Shown piece after piece: positions 18,380 to 26,518 of a DNA stretch of 64,000 bases. The notes below the pieces were generated by a model. It worked only from the letters and a program-made list of their open reading frames with translations. It did no database searches and was not told the DNA's origin. How positions within the stretch are numbered: position 1 is the stretch's first letter; each line of letters opens with the position of its first letter. Source of the DNA: Alphaproteobacteria bacterium (GTDB taxonomy: Bacteria; Myxococcota_A; UBA796; GCA-2862545); contig JACKET010000008.1 in assembly GCA_020632875.1 (NCBI GenBank), positions 1-64,000 on the forward strand, written 5' to 3'. A program made the position numbers and the translations under genes.

Positions 18380-18916
18380 TCAGCCTGAAGAGGGCCCGTT
18401 CGCTTCGTGCGAGCGGGCCTTTTTCTTTGTCTCGACGCCGAGCAGCTCGTCCATGCGGGCGCGATCGCCTTCGGGGATCTCGGCGCGCTCGTGACTGCGG
18501 GCTCGATTGAAGGACGCGAGGACCGGGAACAGGCTGGCGCCGCCCGCGCGGGGCGCGATGCGCCACTCGCGTCCCTGTGCCCGGACCCGCAGCTGCTCCC
18601 CGATCGGCTCCATCGTGTCGATCGCATCCCACGGGACCCGATGCGCGCCGATCCACAGGCCCCAGGAGTGCACCTCGAGCCGCCGCGGCGATGCCACCAG
18701 GGCCAGCCCCAGGGCCGAGACGGAGACCAGGGACGGGATCACCGCGAAGCAGAGCACCTCGGGCGAGACGGCGTTCAGCACTGCCGCGACCACGGCCACC
18801 GCCGAAGCGGCGACCTGGAGTGGGAACAGGCCGTAGACCAGCGCCCCACGCCACACCGCCGGGACCACGAAGAGCACGTCCACTGCGAATCCGTCGCCGG
18901 CGGGCTCGGTCCTCAC
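18380..18916 (-). CDS. PH-like-domain membrane protein, paralogue 1
   Basis: A 178-residue protein from a GTG that overlaps the previous stop by four bases (GTGA). Two hydrophobic segments near the N-terminus (about residues 10-75) are followed by a beta-rich segment, LEVHSWGLWIGAHRVPWDAI, that resembles a bacterial PH-like domain. The same segment pattern, GLxIGxxRVPFDxI, occurs in the next two genes and in two genes further away (41.1-42.2 and 55.6-56.5 kb). Function unknown; a small membrane-bound lineage-specific family. The last 15 codons contain the groEL terminator hairpin read from the other strand. Confidence 0.7.
   Translation of the reverse strand: MRTEPAGDGFAVDVLFVVPAVWRGALVYGLFPLQVAASAVAVVAAVLNAVSPEVLCFAVIPSLVSVSALGLALVASPRRLEVHSWGLWIGAHRVPWDAIDTMEPIGEQLRVRAQGREWRIAPRAGGASLFPVLASFNRARSHERAEIPEGDRARMDELLGVETKKKARSHEANGPSSG
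18392..18426 (+). terminator. Rho-independent terminator of groESL
   Basis: An 11-base stem, GGCCCGTTCGC pairing with GCGAGCGGGCC (one G-T pair) around a TTCGT loop, is followed by a T-run (TTTTTC). It lies 25 bases after the groEL stop. It is inside the 3' coding end of the convergent PH-like gene. Confidence 0.9.
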
Positions 18917-19443
18917 AGCTCGGCGCCCGTGAGCTTCGCGACCGCAGCCCGCGCGTCGGGTCGATCCGTCGAGGTCTCCCGGGAACGCAGCCAGGCGCCC
19001 TGGAGGGTGCGCCCGGCCTCGTCGTCGCCTGCGAGCCAGTACGTCCAGGTGCGGCGGGGGGTGACGAGCTCGAGCAGGCCGTCGTGCACCCGGATGCTCG
19101 TGATTCCGTCGAAGGGGACGCGCTCGGCGCCGATCTCGAGACCCCAGGGGCGCACGGCGACCGGAGCCGGGTCCTCCCGCGCGAGGCCGAAGCTCAGGAG
19201 CGTCGCGGCACCGAGCGCGAAGAGCACCGCGGACACGAGCAGTGCGACGGTGAACAGCGCGGCCGCCCAGGCCTCGAGGCCCTCTCCGAACGCCAGGCCC
19301 GACGCGAGCACCGGCATGGCGATGCCCATCACGAGCATCCCCCACCGGGCCACGTCGCGCCGGCCCTGCTCGCGGGGATGCTCCCATCCGGGCCGGAGCA
19401 CGAACCGCACGCCATCGGGGAGGGGCTCGGGCGGAGCGGGCAT
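18913..19443 (-). CDS. PH-like-domain membrane protein, paralogue 2
   Basis: A 176-residue protein with two hydrophobic segments (about residues 30-95) followed by the PH-like segment VRPWGLEIGAERVPFDGI and a hydrophilic tail. It has the same architecture as the two flanking genes. The ATG at 19443 lies 8 bases after the stop of the upstream paralogue, and its stop overlaps the start of the downstream one, so the three are one operon. I do not recognise a characterised homologue. Confidence 0.7.
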   Translation of the reverse strand: MPAPPEPLPDGVRFVLRPGWEHPREQGRRDVARWGMLVMGIAMPVLASGLAFGEGLEAWAAALFTVALLVSAVLFALGAATLLSFGLAREDPAPVAVRPWGLEIGAERVPFDGITSIRVHDGLLELVTPRRTWTYWLAGDDEAGRTLQGAWLRSRETSTDRPDARAAVAKLTGAEL

Positions 19444-19451
19444 GCCGCAGT

Positions 19452-20063
19452 CTACCCCTCTCGGAGCCGCGCGAGGCGCGCGCGGTCGGACGCGGCATCG
19501 GGCGCCTTCGCCTGGTCCGTGTCGAATGCGGCGATGGCCGCGACCAGGGCGTCGTACACGCGGCCGTCGGGGTCGGGGAGCGCGTGGCGGCGGGCCGCAT
19601 CGAGGGTCAGCGTGCCGTCGGTGCGCTCGCACCGCGTGATGGACTCGAACGGCACGCGCGTCCCGGCGATCTCGACGCGCTTGGCGTACACGCGGACCTC
19701 TGTCGTGGGCAGCGGCAGGCTGCTCGCCAGCACGCCGGCCATCGTGAAGACAGGCGATGCAGCGACCATGCAGGACGTGGCGACCGGCAGGAACTGCACG
19801 TCCGTCGCGACCACGAGGAGGACGAGCACCGTCTGGACGGCGCAGGTCCCCACGAAGAACGCGACGGGTACGGCGACCAGCGCAGCGAGCGCGAGGCGCG
19901 CCGGACCGCTGTCCGCGACGGTGAACGCGACGTGGTCCACCGCGGGCTCGGTCTGCGCCCGCAGCCGGCCCCGGGAGTCCGCGAGCGCGCCGCACCCGGC
20001 ACAGGTCCACGGGTTCGTGTCGTCAGACGCGGATGCGCCGCAGACCGGGCAGCGGAGGGCCAT
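19452..20063 (-). CDS. Zinc-ribbon and PH-like-domain membrane protein, paralogue 3
   Basis: A 203-residue protein. It begins with a zinc ribbon, CPVCG and CAGCG separated by 13 residues, then two or three hydrophobic segments (about residues 50-115), then a beta-rich segment with VEIAGTRVPFESI that matches the PH-like segment of the two downstream genes. First gene of the three-gene PH-like operon. The zinc ribbon is an addition absent from its neighbours. Function unknown. Confidence 0.7.
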   Translation of the reverse strand: MALRCPVCGASASDDTNPWTCAGCGALADSRGRLRAQTEPAVDHVAFTVADSGPARLALAALVAVPVAFFVGTCAVQTVLVLLVVATDVQFLPVATSCMVAASPVFTMAGVLASSLPLPTTEVRVYAKRVEIAGTRVPFESITRCERTDGTLTLDAARRHALPDPDGRVYDALVAAIAAFDTDQAKAPDAASDRARLARLREG

Positions 20064-20094
20064 GGTCGAGTCTACTGCGCCCCCGTCGTGCCAA

Positions 20095-20130
20095 CGGGAA
20101 CGGGAACGGGAGCGGGAACGGGAACGGGAG
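20095..20130. repeat. Hexamer tandem repeat CGGGAR, six units
   Basis: Six consecutive units of CGGGAA or CGGGAG lie between the PH-like gene and the spermidine-synthase-like gene, just downstream of the latter's stop. No coding role is seen. Confidence 0.85.
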
Positions 20131-20157
20131 GAGCTGCGCGCTTCGCGCGATCGGACC

Positions 20158-22455
20158 CTACCGGCGGTACGCCAGCGAGACGCCCGCCGCGCCGATGTAG
20201 AGCACGGTGCCCAGGATCATCACGTTCGTGAAGCCCAGGTTGATGATGGCGGCCATCGCGAAGGCCGAGCCGAGCACGGACGACAGCGTGGTGAGGCCGT
20301 AGGTCATCGGCACCGTGGCGCCCTGGTCGCCCGCGACCAGCTTGCTCACGCAGTACGGGTAGAAGGTGCCCAGCACCACGCCCGCGGGGAGCACGATGAG
20401 CGCGACCCCGATGGCCTTCAGCGGCAGGGCGACCGACAGCAGCGTGCTCGTCATGAAGGTCGCGAGGCCGACGCCCCAGAGCACCGCGAACACCACGCCC
20501 ACCGCGAGGGACGCCGCGCCGCGCATGATCTTGAACTCGTCCTGCAGGTACGAGCCGATGGCGTTGAACACGAGGAACGTCGCGAGGTTGATCGACACGG
20601 CGTACAGCGGGTTGCCGATGAACAGCTCGGTCTTCGCGATGAGCGGGATCTCGACGCACATGTAGCCGACGCCCGTGAGCAGCAGGTAGCCGACCCACAC
20701 GGCCGGGACGCGCTGCTCGCGCGTGCCGAGCACCGCGGCGAGCACGGCGACGATGCCGGACACGATGGCGAACAGCAGCACGGTGAAGACCTTCACCCAC
20801 CCGCTGACGTACGGGGCGTCGTGGTAGCGCTCGGGGTCCGGGAAGAGGGTCCACTTCTCCCACTCGACGCGCGCCGTGAACGGCTTGTCGTCGGTCGTGA
20901 TCTCGAGCTGCTCGAGCGGCGTGTCGAGCAGCGTCTGGAACCGTGGGAAGCCGCGGCTGCCGGGCTTGTACAGGATCTTCTCGTTCGGACGGCTCGTGAC
21001 CTGCGCGTCGAGGATGCGGATGTCTTCGGGTGTGAACCCCGAAGGCTTCACGACCATCGAGTCGAGCATGGGGTGGTTGGGGCCGAAGATGTAGACGGCC
21101 TGGTCGAACGGGACGTAGCCCTTGTCCTTGAAGATCTTCCGGAAGGACGGGATCTTCTCCATCACGGGCTGCGCCGTGAACACCATGAGCCCGTCGGGCG
21201 ACAGCTTGTCGATGTACGCCGCCATCGCCTCGTACGTGTCGAGGTACTTGCGCGTGTGGCCCGTGCGCGACGCGTGCACGGCGCCGTTGTTGGCGACGTA
21301 GATGAGGTCGAACGTCTGGTCGTCGGTGTTCAGGAAGTCGCGGCCCTCCTGGTTGCGGAGGTCGACGTTCGGCTTGTCGTGGAACTCGACGAGGTTCATG
21401 TGCGCAAGCGCGGGGTGCGCGTGCCACGCCACGACGGTGCGGTTGATCTCGACGCCGGTGATCTGCGCCTGGCCCTTCGTGAGCTCGTAGAAGTGCACCA
21501 TGTCGCGGCCCATGCCGGCGAACATCACGAGCACGCTCTTCGGATCCATGCCGAGCCGGAACGCGAAGCTGTAGTGGAAGAAGTGCTCGACGGCGTCGTC
21601 GCGGAACTCTTCGCGGAACGGGTGGATGGTGACGTTCGAGAGCCCGTTGTCCTGCACGACCGCCCACACGGGGCCGTGCTTGTTCTCGACGGGGCCGGCC
21701 CGCATCAGCGCGGTGCGGGCGATCTCGTTCCAGCGCGAGTCGACCTCGGAGACGCCGCCGTCGCGGTAGGCCTTGAGGATCGAGCGCGACAGCATGTCGG
21801 GGTCGGGACGCTCGTGGAACGCGATGCCGCCGAGCGCGAGGCCGAGCGCCACGACCCACGCGACGAGGCCGCCCGCCTGCGCGGGGACCGGCGTGGACCG
21901 CGGCAACGCCAGCAGCCCGAGCGACAGGAGCAGCACGAGCAGGATGGCCGGCGGCAGGCCGAGCCACGTGAGCATGAGCGGGGTCAGCACGCAGCCGAGG
22001 CCCGCGCCCGCGAGGTCGAAGAAGTAGAGCCGGCCGATGCGGTCGGAGAACTCGCTGAACAGCGTGGAGAACAGCGCGCCGAACGCGACGTAGGGCGGCA
22101 GGAAGATCAGCGAGTAGATGACGACCTTCGCGGCCTCGCCCGGCGGCGTGGCGAGCGCCACGTGGATCAGGTTGAAGAACGTGTTGGCGACGCCGAAGAA
22201 CACGAGGAACGAGAGCAGCATCATCGGGAACACGGCCTGGCACAGCCGGTCGATCAGGACCTGCGACTCGCCCTTCCACAGGAAGTGCCGGAACATCGAC
22301 CCGACGGCGAGCCCGAGCAACGCGATGGGAATCGCGATGATGTCCATGCTGTTGCCCAGGAAGAACGCCAGCATACGGACCTGGATGAGCTCGTACATCA
22401 GGCTCACCACCCCGATCAGGAAGGTGATGGCACCGATGCGGCGGTCGAATTCCAT
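20158..22455 (-). CDS. Membrane-embedded spermidine-synthase-like protein
   Basis: A 765-residue protein in three parts. Residues 1-230 hold about eight hydrophobic segments. A central cytosolic region (about 240-510) resembles the Rossmann-fold aminopropyltransferase domain: VLVMFAGMGRDMVHFYEL with a glycine-rich SAM-like site, TGVEINRTVV with the acidic ribose-binding Glu, and DLIYVANNGA. A further seven or so hydrophobic segments fill residues 540-765. Such fused membrane proteins are common in Myxococcota and related phyla and their reaction is mostly unknown; polyamine synthesis is not shown. The ATG at 22455 fits the first hydrophobic segment. It stands alone as a transcription unit. 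Confidence 0.75.
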   Translation of the reverse strand: MEFDRRIGAITFLIGVVSLMYELIQVRMLAFFLGNSMDIIAIPIALLGLAVGSMFRHFLWKGESQVLIDRLCQAVFPMMLLSFLVFFGVANTFFNLIHVALATPPGEAAKVVIYSLIFLPPYVAFGALFSTLFSEFSDRIGRLYFFDLAGAGLGCVLTPLMLTWLGLPPAILLVLLLSLGLLALPRSTPVPAQAGGLVAWVVALGLALGGIAFHERPDPDMLSRSILKAYRDGGVSEVDSRWNEIARTALMRAGPVENKHGPVWAVVQDNGLSNVTIHPFREEFRDDAVEHFFHYSFAFRLGMDPKSVLVMFAGMGRDMVHFYELTKGQAQITGVEINRTVVAWHAHPALAHMNLVEFHDKPNVDLRNQEGRDFLNTDDQTFDLIYVANNGAVHASRTGHTRKYLDTYEAMAAYIDKLSPDGLMVFTAQPVMEKIPSFRKIFKDKGYVPFDQAVYIFGPNHPMLDSMVVKPSGFTPEDIRILDAQVTSRPNEKILYKPGSRGFPRFQTLLDTPLEQLEITTDDKPFTARVEWEKWTLFPDPERYHDAPYVSGWVKVFTVLLFAIVSGIVAVLAAVLGTREQRVPAVWVGYLLLTGVGYMCVEIPLIAKTELFIGNPLYAVSINLATFLVFNAIGSYLQDEFKIMRGAASLAVGVVFAVLWGVGLATFMTSTLLSVALPLKAIGVALIVLPAGVVLGTFYPYCVSKLVAGDQGATVPMTYGLTTLSSVLGSAFAMAAIINLGFTNVMILGTVLYIGAAGVSLAYRR

Positions 22456-22539
22456 GCGCGAGACCCTCTGGAAGCGACGGTCAGTAACCGCCGCCCGCGC
22501 TGCACGCCGACTCTTGCCGCCGTGGGCTGCGCCCCGACC

Positions 22540-22815
22540 TCACTGGAGCGCGCGGATCTCCCGATCGGCAGCGGCCCACGCGAGCACGGCATCCGGGTCG
22601 GACGCGTCGACGTACTCGGGCAGGCGCCCGTGCGACAGGCGCCGGATGTTCGCGGCCACCTCGAGCCGGCGGAGGTCGAGCTCGCGCTCCTTCAGGCGGA
22701 TGAGCGCCCGCGTGTTCCACGCCATCAGCGGGATCCCGAGCAGCACCGCGAGCGGGATGGCGACGGTGGACGCCATCCCCAGGAAGATCGACAGAATCGT
22801 GAACGCTTCACCCAA
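22540..22815 (-). CDS. Small single-pass membrane protein
   Basis: A 91-residue protein from a TTG at 22815 (alternative ATG at codon 14). One hydrophobic helix (FTILSIFLGMASTVAIPLAV and beyond) is followed by a basic-acidic helical stretch (RLKERELDLRRLEVAANIRR) and an acidic tail. The layout recalls PspB-like proteins but I would not call it PspB. It sits upstream of and in line with the spermidine-synthase-like gene, 85 bases apart. Moderately supported by codon usage and by the coherent membrane/coiled-coil arrangement. Confidence 0.5.
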   Translation of the reverse strand: MGEAFTILSIFLGMASTVAIPLAVLLGIPLMAWNTRALIRLKERELDLRRLEVAANIRRLSHGRLPEYVDASDPDAVLAWAAADREIRALQ

Positions 22816-22901
22816 TGCACACCCCGCTCGGTTGACCGTCGGGGTACGGTCCCGCTCCGTTGGCTATTTCACGGGGGCTCGACCTCCCCCCGAGGTGAGC
22901 G

Positions 22902-23372
22902 ATGCACGACCACGAAGCCCTGATCACCCGCTTCTACACGGCGTTCCAGAACCGCGACGGCGACGCGATGGCCGCCTGCTACCATCCCGACGCGACGTTC
23001 TCCGACCCCGTGTTCCCTGCGCTCAGCGGGCGCGAGCCGGGCGCCATGTGGCGGATGCTCACCTCGCGCGCCGAAGACCTCGTGGTCCGCTTCGGCGAGG
23101 TGAAGGCCGACGACACGACCGGGTCGGCGCACTGGGATGCCGACTACACGTTCTCGGCGACCGGGCGGTTCGTGCGGAACTCGATCGACGCGAAGTTCAC
23201 GTTCCGCGACGGCCTCATCGCCACGCACGTCGACGACTTCGACTTCTGGCGCTGGAGCCGCCAGGCGCTCGGCGTGCCGGGCGTCCTGCTCGGCTGGTCG
23301 GGCTTCCTGAAGGGCAAGGTGCGCGGCCAGGCCGCCGAGCAGCTCGGCAAGTTCGTCGCCAAGCACGGCTGA
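22902..23372 (+). CDS. SnoaL-like/NTF2-fold protein
   Basis: A 156-residue protein of the NTF2-like superfamily: ITRFYTAFQNRDGDAMAACYHPDATFSDPVFP is the start of the cone-shaped fold with its typical helix and DATFSDP strand, and FTFRDGLIATHVDDFDFWRW ends it. Members act as isomerases, dehydratases, cyclases or mere ligand binders; none of these can be chosen here. GAGG lies seven bases before the ATG. No operon partners; the convergent MopE-like gene ends three bases after its stop. Confidence 0.8.
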   Translation: MHDHEALITRFYTAFQNRDGDAMAACYHPDATFSDPVFPALSGREPGAMWRMLTSRAEDLVVRFGEVKADDTTGSAHWDADYTFSATGRFVRNSIDAKFTFRDGLIATHVDDFDFWRWSRQALGVPGVLLGWSGFLKGKVRGQAAEQLGKFVAKHG

Positions 23373-23375
23373 CGC

Positions 23376-25787
23376 TCAGCGCCGGCGCACCGCCACCAGC
23401 GCGACGAGCCACGCGAGACCCACGGGCACGGCGCCGCTCCCGGAGCACCCGCAGCCCTTCTCCTCCGGATCGGGCTCCGGGCTGTCGGTGTCGGTGTACA
23501 GCAGCGCGTTGGTGCCGTCGCAGTCCTCGTCGAGCGTGTTGCCCGCGACCTCGGTGCCTTCGGGGTTCACCTCGGCGCGCAGGTCGTTGCAGTCGCCGTC
23601 CTGCGTCGCCCAGCCCTCGCGCGGGCACTCGACGATGGGCTCGCCCGTGCCCCAGCCATCGCCATCCTGGTCGATCCACTGCTCGACGTGGATGGCCGGG
23701 TCGTCGTCGATGCCGCCGGAGCAGTCGTCGTCGACGCCGTTGCAGACCTCGGTGGCCGCGGGATTCACGTCGGCATCGGTGTCGTTGCAGTCCCCTGCCG
23801 TGGCGGCGACGCCCGGAAGGGCCCCGCACGCCTGGATGGTCGTGTTCCGCCCGTAGCCGTCGAGGTCTTCGTCGACGTAGAAGGTCGTGCCGTCCGTGAC
23901 GCCGATGTCGACATCGCCGTCGCAGTCGTTGTCGACGCCGTCGCAGACCTCGTCGGCCTGCGGGTTGATGTCGGGATCGACGTCGTCGCAGTCGCCGCCC
24001 GACAGCGCGTACCCGTCGCCGAAGCAGCCGTTGATGGCCGTGCCCGCGCCCCAGCCGTCGTCGTCGGCGTCGACGTAGAAGTCGCGGGGCGTGACGCCCT
24101 CGTCGGCCGTGCCGTCGCAGTCGTCGTCGATGCCGTTGCACTGCTCGTTCGCCGACGGCCGGATGGCGATGGACGTGTCGTCGCAGTCGCCATCGACCGG
24201 AGCGTGGTTCGGGGGCTCGAAGCAGGCCTGGATGGGGGTGCCGGCGCCGTACCCGTCGTTGTCCTGGTCGGGCCAGTAGTCGTTCATCGGCGCGCCTTCG
24301 TCGGCCGTGCCGTCGCAGTCGTCGTCGGCGCCGTTGCACAGCTCCGGCGCATTCGGGTACGCGTCGGGGTCGTCGTCGTCGCAGTCGCCCGAGACCGTGG
24401 AGAGCCCGTAGAACGCGTCGCAGAGCGCGATCGGGCCCGCACCGCCCACCCCGTCGCCGTCGCCGTCGACGTACAGGTCGATCGTCGGCAGGCCCTCGTC
24501 GACCTCGAAGTCGCAGTCGTCGTCGACGTCGTTGCAGAGCTCGGGGGCCCCGGGGAACACGGCGGGATCGTCGTCGTCGCAGTCCCACGGCGGGAAGTGC
24601 CCGTCGCCGTCGGCATCTTCGAAGGGGACGAGCCCGCCGGTGGCACCGAGATCCGCCGCGCTGCCGTCGAGATCCAGGCCCGACCCCGCGTCGATGGCGC
24701 CCGAGCCGGCCTGGAGCGCCCACCCCGACGGGTCGCACGCGCCGCTGTCGTCGACGAGCGTCGGGTCGCTGTCGAGCGGACCGGAGGGCAGGTTGGTGCC
24801 GCCGTCGGCGTTGCCCCACGTCCACGTGTCGACGAACGTCGCGGTGCCCACGTTCTGCGCGAACACGTCGACCGAACCGGAGTGGTTGCCGAGCAGGCAC
24901 GCCTCGAATGCAGCCGAGCCATCCTCGATGCCCACCGCCGAGCCGTCGGCGAGGTCGGCGAACCCCGCGAGGAACGTGGAGTTCCGGAACGTCGGCGACG
25001 CCGTGCCCGCGAGCGCCAGCACGTCGACCTGGCCGCCGCCGTACACCGCGGAGTTCAGCGCGAACACGGAGCCGATCACCAGGGCGTCGTTGTTCCGGAT
25101 GCGCAGGCCACCGCCGTCGATCGAGGCGTCGTTGGCGCAGAACGCCGAGCGCGAGACCTCGGAGACGGCGTGCTCCCACAGGAACACCGCACCGCCGCGC
25201 TCGCCCTCGTTGCCCTCGAACAGCGACGTGTCGAACGTGCAGTCGGACCGCAGGCAGTGCACCGCACCGCCGTTGGTGCCGGCATTGTCGACCCAGGTCG
25301 AGCCGTGGGCGTCGAGCGCGCCGTCGATCACGTAGACGGCCCCGCCGCTCGCGTCGCTCGAGCAGCCCTCGAAGCGCGAGCCCATCGCGAACAGGTCGCC
25401 GTGGACGAGGCCGCAGCCCCCGTCGTCGGTCGCCTGCCCGTCGACCACGCGGCTCGCCACCAGCGTCAGGACCGACGCGGTGTCGACGTCGAACACCCGC
25501 GTGTCGCCCCGCCCGTCGAGGGTGACGCGCTCGAGCGTGAGCCGGTCGGAGACGGGGTCCCAGACGGGCATGCCGGGCGCCGGGCGCTCGGCGACCGTGA
25601 GGGCCGCTCCGCGCACGCCGCGGATGGTGATGCGATCGGCCCCGTCGAGGACGCCGGTGTACGTGCCCGGCATGACGAGGATGCGGTCGTTGGTCACCGA
25701 CGCGGCGATCGCCGATTCGAGCGTCTCGTGCTCGAGACCCGTTCCCACCCAGATGTCAGCGCCCCAGGCGGGTACGAGCCAGATCAT
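23376..25787 (-). CDS. MopE-like surface protein with beta-helix region and C-terminal sorting tail
   Basis: An 803-residue exported protein. The start MIWLVPAWGA is a short hydrophobic leader. Residues about 20-340 look like a right-handed parallel beta-helix with GGAVxV-type rungs (DASGGAVYV, GTNGGAVHC, GERGGAVFL). Residues about 365-770 carry some six MopE-type metal-binding repeats (CNDVDDDCD, CNGIDDDCDG, CDGVDNDCDG) alternating with YVDADDDGWG-type acidic loops. The tail GCGCSGSGAVPVG, a hydrophobic stretch and RRR matches MYXO-CTERM-like sorting signals. The ATG overlaps the stop of the esterase gene by four bases, so it is translated together with an ATP-grasp and an esterase-fold protein, which is unusual for a surface protein. 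Confidence 0.85.
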   Translation of the reverse strand: MIWLVPAWGADIWVGTGLEHETLESAIAASVTNDRILVMPGTYTGVLDGADRITIRGVRGAALTVAERPAPGMPVWDPVSDRLTLERVTLDGRGDTRVFDVDTASVLTLVASRVVDGQATDDGGCGLVHGDLFAMGSRFEGCSSDASGGAVYVIDGALDAHGSTWVDNAGTNGGAVHCLRSDCTFDTSLFEGNEGERGGAVFLWEHAVSEVSRSAFCANDASIDGGGLRIRNNDALVIGSVFALNSAVYGGGQVDVLALAGTASPTFRNSTFLAGFADLADGSAVGIEDGSAAFEACLLGNHSGSVDVFAQNVGTATFVDTWTWGNADGGTNLPSGPLDSDPTLVDDSGACDPSGWALQAGSGAIDAGSGLDLDGSAADLGATGGLVPFEDADGDGHFPPWDCDDDDPAVFPGAPELCNDVDDDCDFEVDEGLPTIDLYVDGDGDGVGGAGPIALCDAFYGLSTVSGDCDDDDPDAYPNAPELCNGADDDCDGTADEGAPMNDYWPDQDNDGYGAGTPIQACFEPPNHAPVDGDCDDTSIAIRPSANEQCNGIDDDCDGTADEGVTPRDFYVDADDDGWGAGTAINGCFGDGYALSGGDCDDVDPDINPQADEVCDGVDNDCDGDVDIGVTDGTTFYVDEDLDGYGRNTTIQACGALPGVAATAGDCNDTDADVNPAATEVCNGVDDDCSGGIDDDPAIHVEQWIDQDGDGWGTGEPIVECPREGWATQDGDCNDLRAEVNPEGTEVAGNTLDEDCDGTNALLYTDTDSPEPDPEEKGCGCSGSGAVPVGLAWLVALVAVRRR

Positions 25788-26518
25788 GCGAGCCTCTCCA
25801 GGAAGAGTGGGAGCATCGTGCGCCACGTCGGCCAGTCGTGATCGGCGTCGGGACCCCAGACCTCCATGCTCACCGGCACCTTCTTCGCCTGGAGCACACC
25901 CGCCATCCGCCGCGTCTGGTCGGGCTCTTCCCAGCGCCCGGTGCCCGTGGCGAGCACGAACAGGGAGCCGGAGAGCGCGTGGAGCGCGGCGCCCTCGAGG
26001 TTCGGGACGAACCGCAGGGGCTGGTTGAAGTAGTAGTCGCTGTCGAAGTGCCCCTTCATCCAGCGATCGAAGTCGTAGGTCCCGCTCATCCCGATGGCCA
26101 CGTGGAACGCGGCGGGATGCTTGGCCGCCGCGTTGACCGCATTGTAGGCGCCGATGTTCGCGCCAGCGGCGATCACCCGGATGTCAGGGTCTTCGCAGTC
26201 CTCGCGGATCCGCGGCAGGACCTCGTCCGCGACGAAGGCATCGTACGCGGCCAGGGCCTGGCTCTTTTGCGCGGGCTCGGACGCACGGTCCATCCAGGTC
26301 GACGCTTCGGCACAGCCCACCGCGTAGACCTTCACGCGCCCGGCCTCGACCAGGGGCGCGAGCGCGCCGATCAGCCCGAAGCTCTCGAGCTCGTCGGCGC
26401 CCCCGTTCGTGGTCGGGAACAGGAGCACGGGCCGGCCGAACCAGCCCCAGCGCACCAGCTTCGCCTCGTGGCCGAGCGCCGCGCTCGACCACGTGCTCTC
26501 CTTCCGCTCCACGCTCAC
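25784..26518 (-). CDS. COG4947-type esterase-fold protein with Asn at the nucleophile position
   Basis: A 244-residue alpha/beta-hydrolase-fold protein like the COG4947 esterases. The nucleophile elbow, normally GxSxG, reads AAGANIGAYNAV: the Ser codon is AAC (Asn), one base from AGC. The rest of the fold is intact, including MSGTYDFDRWM and a C-terminal DADHDWPTW that would supply the catalytic His. It may therefore be catalytically dead or use another mechanism. It starts at a GTG that overlaps the ATP-grasp stop (GTGA) and its stop overlaps the MopE-like start (ATGA), making a tightly coupled three-gene operon. Cytosolic, no signal peptide. Confidence 0.75.
   Translation of the reverse strand: MSVERKESTWSSAALGHEAKLVRWGWFGRPVLLFPTTNGGADELESFGLIGALAPLVEAGRVKVYAVGCAEASTWMDRASEPAQKSQALAAYDAFVADEVLPRIREDCEDPDIRVIAAGANIGAYNAVNAAAKHPAAFHVAIGMSGTYDFDRWMKGHFDSDYYFNQPLRFVPNLEGAALHALSGSLFVLATGTGRWEEPDQTRRMAGVLQAKKVPVSMEVWGPDADHDWPTWRTMLPLFLERLA

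Noticed and set aside
18577..22923. A 1448-codon frame on the + strand
   Set aside because: Antisense to the PH-like and spermidine-synthase-like genes, with no domain.
23376..25787. The repeated CDG motifs as tandem DNA repeats causing frameshifts
   Set aside because: The repeats differ at the base level, and the frame is intact throughout; they are protein repeats.
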